Assembly: GCF_033807715.1 (NCBI RefSeq)
Contig: NC_084596.1
Coordinates: 28,656,879-28,720,878, forward strand
Direction of reading: 5' to 3'
Length of the DNA: 64,000 nt
Source of the DNA: Cololabis saira
Lineage: Eukaryota > Chordata > Actinopteri > Beloniformes > Belonidae
In this document: piece by piece, positions 12,891 through 25,400 of the stretch
Position numbering within the stretch: position 1 is the first letter of the stretch
Layout: each line of letters opens with the position of its first letter
Position numbers and translations under genes: made by a program
The notes under the pieces: model-generated
The model's input: the letters and a program-made list of their open reading frames with translations, nothing else
What the model was told of the DNA's origin: nothing
The model's database searches: none

Positions 12891-13902
12891 ATGCTTCAGT
12901 AGAACAGGCTCAACAGAAGTCTCACCAACATCTGCAGAAGTTGTCTTAACCTGGCTATTTTACAAGGGCGTATATAATAGTTTTTGGGTCCTCGCTTCCG
13001 AGATTATGTTATGTCAAATATCCAATCAGAAAGTGTATTTTACGCATGATGTACTCGTGCTAGGAAATTGGCATATGTGTATGTGTTTGCCACTCTCCAT
13101 TTTGTGGAGAAATGTGGCGTCTGATGTGGCTTATCATCAAAGATGTGTGTGTCAGCTCATCAGGGCGCTCTCAGTGGCCCCAAGAATCCAGTTAGAGTTT
13201 GTTTTCTGCACTGTAACCAAGAACGAAAGATGAGGAGGATGCGGTTGGAGCAGCTGATCTGTACAAAGGTTATATGAGTACATGGGCACACTATAGGCTA
13301 CATGTCTTAAAAAGCCGCAACGCACTATAAATTTGTATTTACAACAAGAATGTGGACCAGAATACCTGTCTACCGGTGCAGAAGTCTTTAGTCAGTGTTC
13401 AGTAAATTTTTCGTTTTGTCAGTTTTGAGTTCTTTCAGTGACCATTGTGGGAAAGTGCAGCAGTTTTACAGAACAGAGCCTGGTGCTCTTTAGACAAAAT
13501 AACATGCAGTTCTCAAAACAACATCTTTGCAGCTGTGTAAGACAGCTAAACCCAAACTGCACAGACATAATACTGGTCTGAACTGAGTGCACTCATAATG
13601 AACTCAAAGAGTGCTGGGAATGTTTTCTCTCACAGCAGGTCCCAGTCGGACCCAGATTGGACCCATGCCTTGTCATTACCCATACACCTGATAATAACCA
13701 CTGGGAACACTTAACATGGGGAAAGCATGGACCTTTTTCCCAGATGGGCCTGGAAGAAGGATGTGTATACCCTGAAACATATTCTGAAATTAAACCTACT
13801 TTTGTGCCAATGCAGTGTGATTAAAGTCACTATTTCCAAAGGTTGCAATGATAGTGGTAGCATATCAGTGTGAAGTAATTTAATACGATTACACTGCATT
13901 AC
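12890..13902. other. Intergenic, nothing supported
   Basis: The open frame 12694-13233 overlapping this region begins in the Tc1 relic and then loses similarity. The remainder shows no recognised feature. Confidence 0.45.
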
Positions 13903-14160
13903 TTATATTTGGAGTGGTATCCTGACACTGTTGGTATTCAGTTGCTCTTTGAACAGATTCTGAATAGCTGTGTTTTTGCCAAGGAAAGTATCAGCCGTCT
14001 TCATGACAAGTGGAGAAATGTCCCACACAGCCGTTTTGATGTTGTCAGGGATCCACTTCACAAAGTAGCTGGAGTTCTTGTTCTGCCCCTTCAACATCTA
14101 CTCGCCCACCTCCTTTACAAACACATAGCCTTAGAAGGAAGAGGCAGCTATGAGTAATTA
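13903..14160 (-). pseudogene. Beta-tubulin pseudogene fragment
   Basis: On the - strand, about 80 codons follow the C-terminal region of beta-tubulin. A KEVGE segment lines up with family KEVDEQ, followed by [13 protein letters not shown] (family [13 protein letters not shown]), TAVWDISP, and then a stretch equivalent to the family ATFIGNSTAIQELFK. A TAG at 14098-14100 replaces the expected Gln codon and a TAA sits in place of an Arg codon upstream. Similarity ends after LFKEQ. No intron is seen, as expected for a retrocopy. Beta-tubulin normally runs about 445 residues, so this is a small broken piece with no plausible product. Confidence 0.8.
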
Positions 14161-14164
14161 AGTT

Positions 14165-14235
14165 GGTAAATAAGTAAACTTGATTTGTATAGCACCTTTC
14201 ACAGAGAGAGGCTCGCCAAGTGGTTAAAGTGGTTA
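14165..14235. repeat. SINE/LINE 3'-tail-like fragment
   Basis: Contains cttgatttgtatagcacctt, a motif common in tails of fish non-LTR elements. Short, and assigned by motif only. Confidence 0.35.
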
Positions 14236-14239
14236 AAGA

Positions 14240-16640
14240 CACAGGGTAGCAAGTAAAAGACCAGAAAAAAAATAGGAAACTGGAAATAGGACAAAATGGA
14301 AACTATGAAAATACAAAGACAACAACAGACAGGAGCAATCAAAATTCATTAATTTACCAATTTTACTAAAAACCTCCCTATACAGGTGTGCTTTAAGATG
14401 TTGTTTTTTTAATATCCACATCAGTCATCAAGAAAAAGCTGGACTGCACAGCTGTCAAATAAGAAAAAGGTAATTTATTAGGTAATGTCCATGGCGTAGG
14501 TCACAAGCTCCTGTCACATTCTTGGCATCGAACGTGCCAGGTGAGTTCAGGAACTGACAGAGCCGTTGAAAAAGAAATTTCTGTGTGAAGGCAGATGTTA
14601 CACAGGGTTAGTCAGTGCAGAAAGTCCCATCTGTGTTCTCAAACAGACAGTGGAGGGCCGTGGGGCTCGGCCGTGGTGTTCAACACCTGAAAGAGGGGAG
14701 TGAACAAAAAGAGGAGTAAAAATGAATGGCATTAAAAGCATAATGGAATCAGAGAAAAGGTCAAACCTTTAATCTGGACTTATATCTGACTGTGTTCCTC
14801 CAGTGAAATGGCCTTTACCTGCTCCGGCCTGAGCTGTATTACATGCAAATATGGATATATTCCATATCTGCATAGCCATCTTCCTCACCCAGTTTTAAAT
14901 GGAAAAAAAGGTCAAATTTACAGACTCAAATGCAATATACGTTCAACAAGCTGTGTATATATTGAATAAAATAGCTTATTTGCCACTAGGCGTAACTTTT
15001 TTCTTTTTCTTTTTTTTTAATGGAGTAATTACATCAGCAATATTCTTACTAAAGACAAAGTTGTCAGATCTAAACACCTGACCAAAGGTTCAAGACTTTA
15101 CAGAGTCCATTGTGCTTGGCTCTATGTCCTCCTTTACTGCATTTTACTGCATAGCCTACAATAGCTTTTCTCCATTTGAGAGGTCAGACCAAAACAGAAA
15201 AGTAAAGTATTAGAGATCAAAACATCTACATGGCCATGAAAATGTAAATTATAAAGCGTTACTAATTTGACTTTGACGAGAAAAAGGTTCATATGGTACA
15301 AATTGTCATGATAAATAATATTCTCCAAAAGTTAATTTAATAGTTAAAGATTGGTGACAACAGGTGAGTGGTAATCCTTGCTCAACTGGAGGCCTGCCAC
15401 AGCTCCAGGTGCCCTGGACACAGGGTTGTCAGCCTGGGACCACCATTCACAGACGTTTCATCCCTTATCCCAGAACAAGACCTGGTGTCACGGAATAAAC
15501 CCTACACCAACTTGCAGGGGAAAGAGTCCCCCTCTCAACCCGCTCCCCCTGCACTCTAGAAGCAGCTCAGTGGACTTTGACCTCCTCCTCTCGTGGGCTT
15601 CCTCACCCCCACCTCACGGCTGAGCTGTCAAATCAGCCGGTCCAACATTTCGAATGCCCTCGTATTTTAATATTTATGGGATCTGCAGGAAGCTTAGTTG
15701 GGTTTTCAAAATACGATTACAAAAAGAAAAGAAAAAAAAAACGAATTAAAAATTAAAGATGATGCTTGAGACATTGTAAAATATTTACTTAATACTTTCT
15801 GACTATGAAATCAGTTAGACTGATTCCAAACATGTGGATCAGGACAAATTCAAGTGTAAAATTCCATATTAAAACAATAATGATAATTTAAGAAAAAAAA
15901 TGATATTTGAGATGCTTTAAATCACATCATGCCATCATTTCTTACAGTTTTTGGTGTATGTATTAATACATATTAATACTTTGACTGCATAAAAAATAAA
16001 TATCACATTTATTAATGGAATATCATAATTACATTTGTTCAAATCTACATGGTAAAAATATGAATCAACTGAGAATGTGTGCAATCAGTGTATCCTAGAA
16101 CTAGAACCAGGCACTTATTGACAAATTATGTCAAGTTTTTACATTATCTCAAACATCATTTTACTATCATTCGTTTATTTATTCATTTATTTATTTATTT
16201 TTCCTATATTTGACGGATTCTTTGTCTTGAGATTTTATTTTGAAAACCCATAGTTGCGGTTGAGTGGTTTTCAACCCATAAAGATTAGAATAAGTGGGAA
16301 CTCAAAATGTTATTTTATGTTTTACAGGTTTGGATCACGTCATATATGTTCTGACTCTTAGGGATGGAGTATTTGCAAAAAAAAAAAAAGAATATCATAG
16401 AAATGTTAGCATTGATAACAAAAATCATTGGTGGTAATTAATTCAAAGAAAAAAAAACGTAACCTACTCATTATTACTTTGATCAAATAATGTGGACACA
16501 CAAAAAGTAAGAGTATAAAATTATATTTTGAATTTGTTGAAATACATATTTAGATTACAGTTAAATAAACATTATTGCACTAAGGTTGTTATTTTTATGT
16601 CAAACTTCAATATATGATAATTTAAAAATAATGAATTAGT
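14240..16640. other. Intergenic, mostly featureless
   Basis: AT-rich except 15365-15640, which is distinctly GC-richer and contains two overlapping short open frames without recognised motifs. No splice-consistent gene was seen. Confidence 0.45.
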
Positions 16641-17289
16641 ATGATTTGATTTGATTTGATTTATTTATTCAGCACAGTATAAAAAACAGAACAAGTAACA
16701 TACAAATGTAAAAAAGAGATTGGTAATGTGCTAGGCTGAGGCAAAAAGCCCAAGGAGTTTATACGAGGCCTCTACCTTTGTAAAATACAGCAAAAGATTG
16801 TATAAAGATTTAAAATATGCAGAATACATGATTGCAGTCTAAAAACAAAGACAAAGCAAATAAACTTCAGCATGAATAGAATACATGGTATCTACATGAT
16901 TAAAGAAAAAATAACAAATCTAGAAATATCATTAGGTAATCTGATCAATTAAATGTGTCCTGAGCTTATGTTTAAAATTATTGAATGAAGTAGAGGTAGA
17001 AGAGATTGCTGTATAGGTGTTCAATAATATAATCATAATATCCCGCTTTATTTATGATGCGTATAGCTCGTTTTTGTAGTAAAACAATTTTATCAGTTAT
17101 GGTTTTAAACGTAGATCCCCATAGTTCCACACAGTAAGTTAAATAAGGAAGTATCAATGAACAGTAAATTAAGTATAAACTTTTATGATTTAGCATATCT
17201 TTGGTTTTGTACATGATTGCTATTGATTTTTTTAGATTGTCCAATAGCAAGGAGGACTGAATGCTTTTGCCTGGCATTATTTCTATCTG
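16640..17289 (-). mobile_element. Non-LTR retrotransposon 3' fragment
   Basis: The - strand open frame contains KTKDMLNHKSLYLIYCSLIL, PYLTYCVELWGSTF and LLQKRAIRIINKAGY, typical of the region after the reverse-transcriptase core of fish LINEs. The element's 3' end is at the left, with a tandem tttga-type tail near 16640-16665. It is 5'-truncated at the hAT-like element starting at 17290. Confidence 0.75.
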
Positions 17290-17998
17290 CAGAGGTGTCA
17301 AGTAACAAAGTACAAATACTTTGTTTCCTTACTTAAGTAGAAATTTTGGTTATGTATACTTCACTGGAGTAATTATTTTTCAGACGACTTTTTACTTTTA
17401 CTCCTTACATTTTCACGCAATTATCTGTACTTTTTACTCCTTACATTTTAAAAACAGCCTCGTTACTCTATTTCATTTCGGCCTTTAACAAAAAACTATC
17501 CAGTTAAATTGCGCCATCCGGATAGAGTGAATTTGGTTGTGGTTGTGGCACAGATGTTCTTGTCCAGTTTTGTTCTTACAGTGCATCTGTTGCCCTCAGA
17601 TTCCTGCAACTAAACTTGGATGTACATTCCAATAAAGGTTAGGATAAATGATAACATGCCTCTGAAGTTTGACTTTTTGCACCATTAAAATACTTATAGG
17701 CAACTAGTCATCATATCTTCTGCTCTCTGAAACAGATGTTAATGCTCAATAGTACACATATATGGTTCTTTAATATATTTGCATTATACTAAGATGCATT
17801 CATTTTCAATGGCTTTTGTCCTTAATTGCTTTTTTCCCCCTTACATAACTTTTACTTTTATACTTTAAGTAGTTTTGAAACCAGTACTTTTATACTTTTA
17901 CTTGAGTAAAAAACTTGAATTGATATTTCGAGTATTTTTAAACTCTAGTATCTATACTTCTACCTGAGTAATGAATGTGAATACTTTTGACACCTCTG
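17290..17998. mobile_element. hAT-like non-autonomous element abutting abhd3 promoter
   Basis: It begins CAGAGGTGTCAAGTAA and ends TTTTGACACCTCTG, inverted ends. The interior is rich in acttaagtag and acttttac motifs shared with the element at 36180-36825. Flanks tctatctg and tctgtcta do not match cleanly, so the duplication is eroded or absent. Confidence 0.65.
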
Positions 17999-18286
17999 TC
18001 TGTCTATGTGGTTTCAGCCACTAGTGGGCTTTTTGTTGGAGTTCTGGCTGCACATGGTTGCACGTCGCCTCTGTTTCCAACAGGGAGCGCCAGAGCAACG
18101 CCGAGCCGCCACTTGCAGACGTGTTTTTGGCGCCCCCTACCGTCCATACATATATATGTTTCCCCTCATCATCATGCCTCCTTGACTGTCTCCTACAGAG
18201 TCGGCTCGCAGGCAGACAGACGCAGCTGAATACCAACCGGGCTGGCCGCTGTCCTTGCAGAACGGGGAGACATCAGGGACCTTGCA
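17999..18286 (+). promoter_or_regulatory. abhd3: abhd3 5' flank / 5' UTR
   Basis: 288 bp between the hAT-like element and the start codon, richer in CpG than surrounding DNA (for example gagcaacgccgagccgcc). No TATA box was recognised at a convincing place. The transcription start cannot be fixed from sequence alone. Confidence 0.5.
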
Positions 18287-19322
18287 ATGATCTCGCTGGA
18301 CTTCAGCTTTAACATTCTGACAAAGGACCTGTCACATTATTTGGAAAACCAAGTGAAAGTTGGACTATTTGGTTCTGGAGTAGGCTTGTCTTTGGTGCTG
18401 GGGTTCAGCGCAGCGTACACCTGCTACTATTTAATTTCAGTAGCGAAGGTAAGTTAATGTTCACTTAACGATGCGCGACTGCTTTTTCTAAGGGACTGTT
18501 TTTTGCCCTTTAGCTTGTATATTGGTTTAAACAAAGCAGCGTGTCCTTGTCATTAAGGACTAAAGGCTGAATTATGGCTCCGCGTTAAATCGACGCAGAG
18601 CCTACGCCGTAGGATACGGCGTAGTCTACGCGTAGGCACTGCGTTATTGTAACGCGGGACCATAAATCAGCCTTTGCCCCACTGCCATGCTAGTGAGCGA
18701 CCGGTGCGGATGCTGATGGTTGGGATGAGGACGCATCTGGCCGCTGGTGGGCGATCGCTGCTGCTGCACATGTGGACGGCAGACTGCACTTTAGTCAGCA
18801 TATATACCCACCATTAATATCTAAATACTGTCCTCAGATGTCCCATCAGTCCTCTTTACGTTTACAGTAGGATGTCGGTATTGTGCAGGGTGTATTTTGC
18901 AGCTGTAACTGCGGTTACCCGGCTTGAAGAGGTTTATGTAATCCGTGCCAAGTTCCTTATTTTGTAGCTAATGGATGGAGACTGGGAAGTGTAGCCGCAT
19001 TTCTGAGTTTCCTTTTAAACAATGCAATGTTATTGTGCATGCAAGTGTTATAAAAGGGCTAAATTCAGGTTTTTAATGCACTCTTATTGACTTTCTTACA
19101 TTAGCAGTGCTTCATTCAAGAGTCATATTATACATTTCAAGCATATGTCAAGCATCCGTCATACACATCAAAATATTTAATGTGGGGGGATTATATACTG
19201 TAGTTTGAAAAAGTATTCAGAAAATCTTACATTTGATCTAACAAAACTTGATTTATGAATACATTTTATTAAATCAACCAGGCAAATTTCCTTTGCCAGA
19301 AAAAGTACTGAAACTTGAGAAT

Positions 19323-19379
<57 letters not shown>

Positions 19380-19384
19380 GTATA

Positions 19385-19463
<79 letters not shown>

Positions 19464-22400
19464 TGTATAGTATATAATTGCATGTGGGATTTGGAAAATA
19501 ATAAACAACCATCTATTGTGGTATTTTCTTTGCTATTATGATACTAATGTTTTATATGTTAATATTGCAATAACGACTTCTTTTTTCTTTCTTTCTAGAA
19601 ACCCCAACTCATCTCTGGGGGTAATAAGTTCTGCCAGTTTCTAAGGGAGCAATGTCCGGTAGTGACAGAAACCTACTACCCCACCTTTTGGTGCTGGGAG
19701 AGTCGTATCCAAACGCTGCTAAGACCTTTTGTAACAGCCAAACCTGGAGTCGTGTACCGAAAGTAAGTCCTTGTGTACTAATGGGACATCGCACATAGTG
19801 GTTTTCTTCCCGAGCTGAGACTTAGTTTCTTCCTTTACAAGTAGTTCACATAGTTCAAAGCTAATAAGTGGTTTACAATATTTGCTTGTGTGGTAAAATG
19901 TTTATTTAATGTTTCTTAGAATTTTCAAGGAAAGCAAATCATTTTTACACTTAATCCTATCAAGAATCTTTTAAAAAAAAAGCTTGGTCACGTTTGAGAA
20001 AGGCTGTTTTTTGACCTCTCTGTTTCCAGTGTCACATCTGGAAAGAAATCCCAGCCTTGTACTCAGCTGAACCCAAAGGTTAGGAAGACAAAGAGCGCTT
20101 TTATGGCACTTTTCCGTCTTTCTCTGCCTGCTCTGTCGCTGGATATTCTTTGAAGACAAATGGGCACTGCATTCTTTGTCCCCCATGTAAACAAAATAAG
20201 TTACATTTAATTAAGACAGATTAGTTTTGTTTTACAATGCAGTTATTACTTTTTTAGGTCCGTGTAGATGTGACTGTACAAGAGTCCACTTATTGTGATG
20301 TATCAGCAAGGCTCTTGAGACTTGACTTAAAGCGGAGGAAGAAAATCCTGAACTTTATTTCATCCGTTTTTCTGATTGTAAACCCAATTTTTTTTTTCCT
20401 AGTTCTTCATTTAAATCATTAGTCCTATTGGTGTCTCTGGTCCCCTTTGTCCAGGAGACAAGTATCCCCACTATGCACAGGGAACGTGCCCATCCCTCAT
20501 CACATTCACTGTACTCATTATCACTTTTCCTCTTGGGACAATGGAACACCCATCCCGCATCCTCCCAGCCCATAATGAAATTATGCAAGGTTGACCCAAA
20601 GACGGCTCTGTGAAAACCGTCCCATTTGTCGTAAGCCGTCTGGGTGAAATTCCAGTCACCTTGCTGTCCGAGGGGAAAGGATTAGCCGCTAGTCTCCTCC
20701 CATTTCTCCCTGAACCTGTCTTCCTCTACTTTAAAGTCTCGCCTCAGGTGTATATTTCAAGGCTGTTCTGTAATTTCATGCTGATGTCGTTACCACAGGC
20801 TGGCCAAGCTGGGTTACCAGCTACTGCGTGTTGGGTTTGTGCACAGCACAGGTTTTAAAAGGCACCAGCACCAGGATTGAATGGCCTCATCGGCTATAGT
20901 GGACAGTTGTACAGCCCAGAAATTGATTGACCATTAGAATCTGCTGGTGCATTGCCCTCCTCGCTTCCTTTACTTACTGAGTGCTGCAGAGTTCACTGAA
21001 AAGATGATCACTAGGCAAATGAGGCAGCTGTCGGCAAGTGCTGTATTCACATGTCTGATTCCCTTGTGACATTGTTATGAATGAAGTAACAATGGAATCA
21101 GAGCATCTGAGTGGTTCTTAATTAACAAATACCGCTATGCCAAAAAAGGAATCATGTTCAGTATGAGTATTTCTCACCAGTGCTATGTTGTGTGTGTGTC
21201 TTTGTGCATGCAAGTGTATGAGTGAGACAAGGAAATTGATACACACAGATACAGATGGAAGATCATTTTCAGAAAGACCCACAGTGCTGAGTCGCGTGTC
21301 CCACTCGTGTCTGCAGTGAGCTTATTAAGGCAGCAGATGGAGGACAGATATCTGTGGATTGGTTTGACAACGACGACAGCCTCTCTCATCCTGACCCCAC
21401 CACCAGACCCACTGTGCTCCTTCTCCCAGGTCTGACTGGCACCAGCCGGGAGTCCTACATCTTGCACATGGTCCAACAGAGCTGCGATCTGGGCTATAGG
21501 TGGGTGGTCTTGGCTGGATACCCTGGCTGAGCTTCAATGCTGAGCAGACATTCAGCACACTAAATCACAGAGCAGGAACTCTGTGCTTCGTGTTCTAATT
21601 TTTCCATCTAACCAGACTAAACATTTGTTGTACAATCAAAGACAAAACACTTCTGCATACCAATATTGACCACAAGTAAAACATGACATTCAGTTTTGTT
21701 GGAGTTTTTTTTTTTTTACATCGTAATGGGATTGTAAAGAACATAGTTTGGGGTTATTCTAGGTGAAGTGCGTTAACAAAGTGGACAGCTAAGCTCTCTG
21801 TCAAGAGCTGCTTTTGTAAATGGCCAAATGTAGCACAGGCTTGAAGAGTTGCATAGGGAGGCAGTTTTACTCTCGCTTTTCTTCATCTCCAACCAGCTCT
21901 CTTGGTGTTTTATCTGCACACATTCTTTCACCCAGATTTGGGAAAGCATTGTAAAAAAAAAAAAAAAAAAAAAAAAGCCAGCAAACTCAGCATCTTGCAC
22001 CCCTCTCCCTTGTCTGTGTGGCTTAATTAATTACAGCTTATCCCCGTACAAGATTTGCAGCTTAGCTCCGACCAGCGTCCGTGTCAGTTCCGCAGAGTAC
22101 ATTTAAGCACCCCTCCGCCACGTCTAACGCCCCGTGCAGCTCCTCCCTGCTGCTCAGTTATATAAAAACTGCAGGTCTGACTCTGGCAGATTTTCAATTC
22201 CTGGTGAGATGTGATGAGGTTTTTGCCATAAAGCACAAGTAAAATGCTACACACACAGCTGTGCCTTCCTAGAAAACCTCAACATATTCTGAGGTCATGT
22301 TTTATAGAAGAACATTTGTTTCAAGGGGTTTTGCCCTTTGCTTCCTTGAACACAGAAGCCAATCTTTAAATGTTTTTATGGTTTTTTGTCTTACACATTT

Positions 22401-25400
22401 TTAGGCTGTTATGTGGTCAATCAAGATTGGCCCATAAGAATAATTGATGTCTCAATCTGTTACAAATATTAAAGCTTTTAGAGAATTATTTATGAAGTTC
22501 CAGCATGTATTACACAGGGTTGGCCAAATGTAATGTTTTTCTGCCCAAATGATTGACTTTTGGAGTTTCAGAGTTTTGCAGACCCACCTAAAATCTCCCT
22601 TGAATATAATTTTGTTTAAATATATATTAACACATATAAATATACAGTGGGTACGGAAAGTATTCAGACCCCTTTAAATTTTCCCTCTTTGTCTCATTGC
22701 AGCCATTTGCTTAAATCAAAAGAGTTCATTTTATTTCTCATTACTGTACACTCAGCACCCCATCTTGACAGAAAAAAAACAGAAATGTAGAAATTTTTGC
22801 AAATTTATTAAAAAAGAAAAACTGAAATATCTTTTATTGGTTTACTTAGAAAAATAAAACTTAGTCATTTTCAAGGCTAAAGTTGAAATGATTTTGCAGA
22901 AATAAAGATCTCCTTTAGGAAAAGAAATAGGATAAATTATATTTGTATTAAGTAAAATAACATTTGAACTCAAATCAGCTATAATAAAACCGTTTTGGAC
23001 ATGTGGAAATGTAACAGTAGTTTAGTTTTATCTGACTGATTCGTGATTGTTTGCTTTCACAAAGCTGCTTTAGAGAAGATCACATACTTTCTCCGGCACG
23101 ACAACATTTACTTAATCACTTATGAACCTGGTGTTTGTGCCTCGAATCCAGGAAGAAAACGATACTCCCTTCTCTTATTTGAACTCCATCAGCTTTAAGT
23201 TCACATCATCCTGCAGCAGAGCCTGGCCATAGTGAAGCTTTAATATTTTGTTCTTTTATGGAAGTCCGGTCAGATATCAGGGCGAAACTATTGCATTTCT
23301 TATAATCGAATTACTATTCAAATATATTGAAAATGATTGCACATTCCTGGCAAACACATTTTAGTCGTCAGCTTTAACTTTATACTAGAAGTACATTTTT
23401 AGTAAAGAAAACTGGTATTGGAAGGATTTAGCCTCTTACACAATATTCATTAAGATGTTATTGAAAAGATAACCTAAAAAAATAAGATAAATAATTATCC
23501 TATATTTAAAATATAGACATATCTCTGCTCCAACAGAAATGTTTATAGTTACTTTTTAAGACTGACTATAAAAAGTCAGAAATTCTGACGTTATAAAATA
23601 AGAAAGTCTGATATGTTTTCCTAGAATTTTACCCACCACTTCACAATTTTATTCCTTCAAATGACTCTAATGCCCCTTCACATGTGGTGGAGCGTTGTGG
23701 GTGCAGATGCAGCAGGGAGTCAGGTTAAAGCAGGTAGCATGAGCAGAGAAAGCACACCATCTATTTCATCACAATACATTCCCCGTTTGCATATCTCCTT
23801 TTAAAATACATCAGTACATTTTATATCACTCAGGCCTACTTTGATTTGCATGAGATGAAAGATGTAATAGAATAAATTAAATCATCTGTGCATTGTCCTT
23901 ACCTTGGTCTGAAAAAAGACATGTGGTTGAAGTGAGACCAGTGGACATATATGTGCCTCGTGTTCAGCCGTAGGAGGTTCTGTTTCAACTTTTTTTCCCC
24001 TCGCAATCTGCAAATGTGGTGGAATGAAATAATTGACTTGTTTTTTCAGCTGTTCCTGAACTTGTTTCAGTCTAGTTTTAAGATTAGTCAGTAAAATTAT
24101 TTGCATGAGCACTTTTTTTCTTGTTGTTTTTTTTTGTATTTCAGATGTGTGGTATTCAACAACAGAGGGGTTTCTGGTGAAACACTACTGGTAAGAATCC
24201 AGCATGTGCTGTAGTCTTCAACATGTCATTCTCGGTCGCTATATCTGCCTTGTCTGAGCTGAGAAAAATGCATCTTAAAAGAGAAAAAAAAAGACAAAAC
24301 CTTAAGAGATAGTTGGCTTTCTCTTTAGTAGAGTTGTCCTTTCCCGCCAGCAATGAGCATGTCCGCTGCACATGTGCCACAGAACCCACAGGAACGTGCA
24401 GAAATAGTGTTGTTGCCCTGGAGGGGATTAAGTTGCAGGCACATATTTAATACAGAACCACAGAAATATGACCTCGCCAAGCACGTGCTGCTCTTGACAC
24501 CTGGCTTAATTTCATCAGTCCTTTTAACCCGAGTATATTTAGAACTATACTATATTTACAAAGTGGGCCCGGCCTTCACACAGTGACTTCTCACTGTGCT
24601 GGCTTTCTCTCTGTGTGTTTACATTTTCGCTCCAGAACAAAGACCTATTCTCCGTGGCCGTCCGTATCACCCCTCTCCAATCGTACTGTACCATCGTCAC
24701 CAACAGAGAATTTAGCAAAAGCAACAATTGTGTTTTATTACTTAATGAGATTTCCCACGATTCATTTATGGTTCCTATTAGTGGGTATAAATCTGAATCA
24801 GTGGCTTTAGTTGTCTCAGGGGTATTTAAATAAAAATAGGAGACGGACCCTGTAGTGTCGGTGCTCTCTCAAGTGGCGGTTGAATGGAAGGAATTCACTT
24901 GCTCATATCTGCTGGAAATTGTGGCAGAGTTCATGCAAATGTTTTGGCCTTTGTACACAACTGTTTTCTCTGTGTCCAGTTACACTGAATATCCTCCATT
25001 GTTTAAATTGGCCAGTGCTTGTGAAAGACCTGCTGTGTGCAACATCCACCCTGGTGCAAAGACCGCTTTAAGAGCTCAGGCTCTCTTTTAAGACCTTTGT
25101 TTGAAAAGCCTGTACAATGCTGTGTACAGTGCTCAGTCTTACCTCAGTGCTTAATCATTTCTTTGTTTTATACTGTAGTTATTAGATTTCTCTTAGTAAG
25201 CCCAATTTTTCCTGTGAAGTTCCACAGACTTACAGGCCTAGTAGAGAACAGCAACAGCAGCAGAGAAAAACAGGAATTTACTTAGTCTGAGTTTCTTGTT
25301 GAATCTTAATTGAGGGGCAGTAAAGAACTGGGTGGCTTCCCGAGAAACTGCACTCTTTAAAAAAGGGCTCCTTCAAGTTTGAGCTGGCTTGTTTTTTAAT

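Noticed and set aside
12694..13233. 179-codon + strand frame as a possible gene
   Set aside because: Its start is a decayed Tc1 transposase segment and the remainder has no recognisable motif or splice context.
19177..19541. Open frames with HTHTHT, VCVCVC and YIYIYI runs
   Set aside because: They arise from the (CA)n-(TA)n microsatellite.
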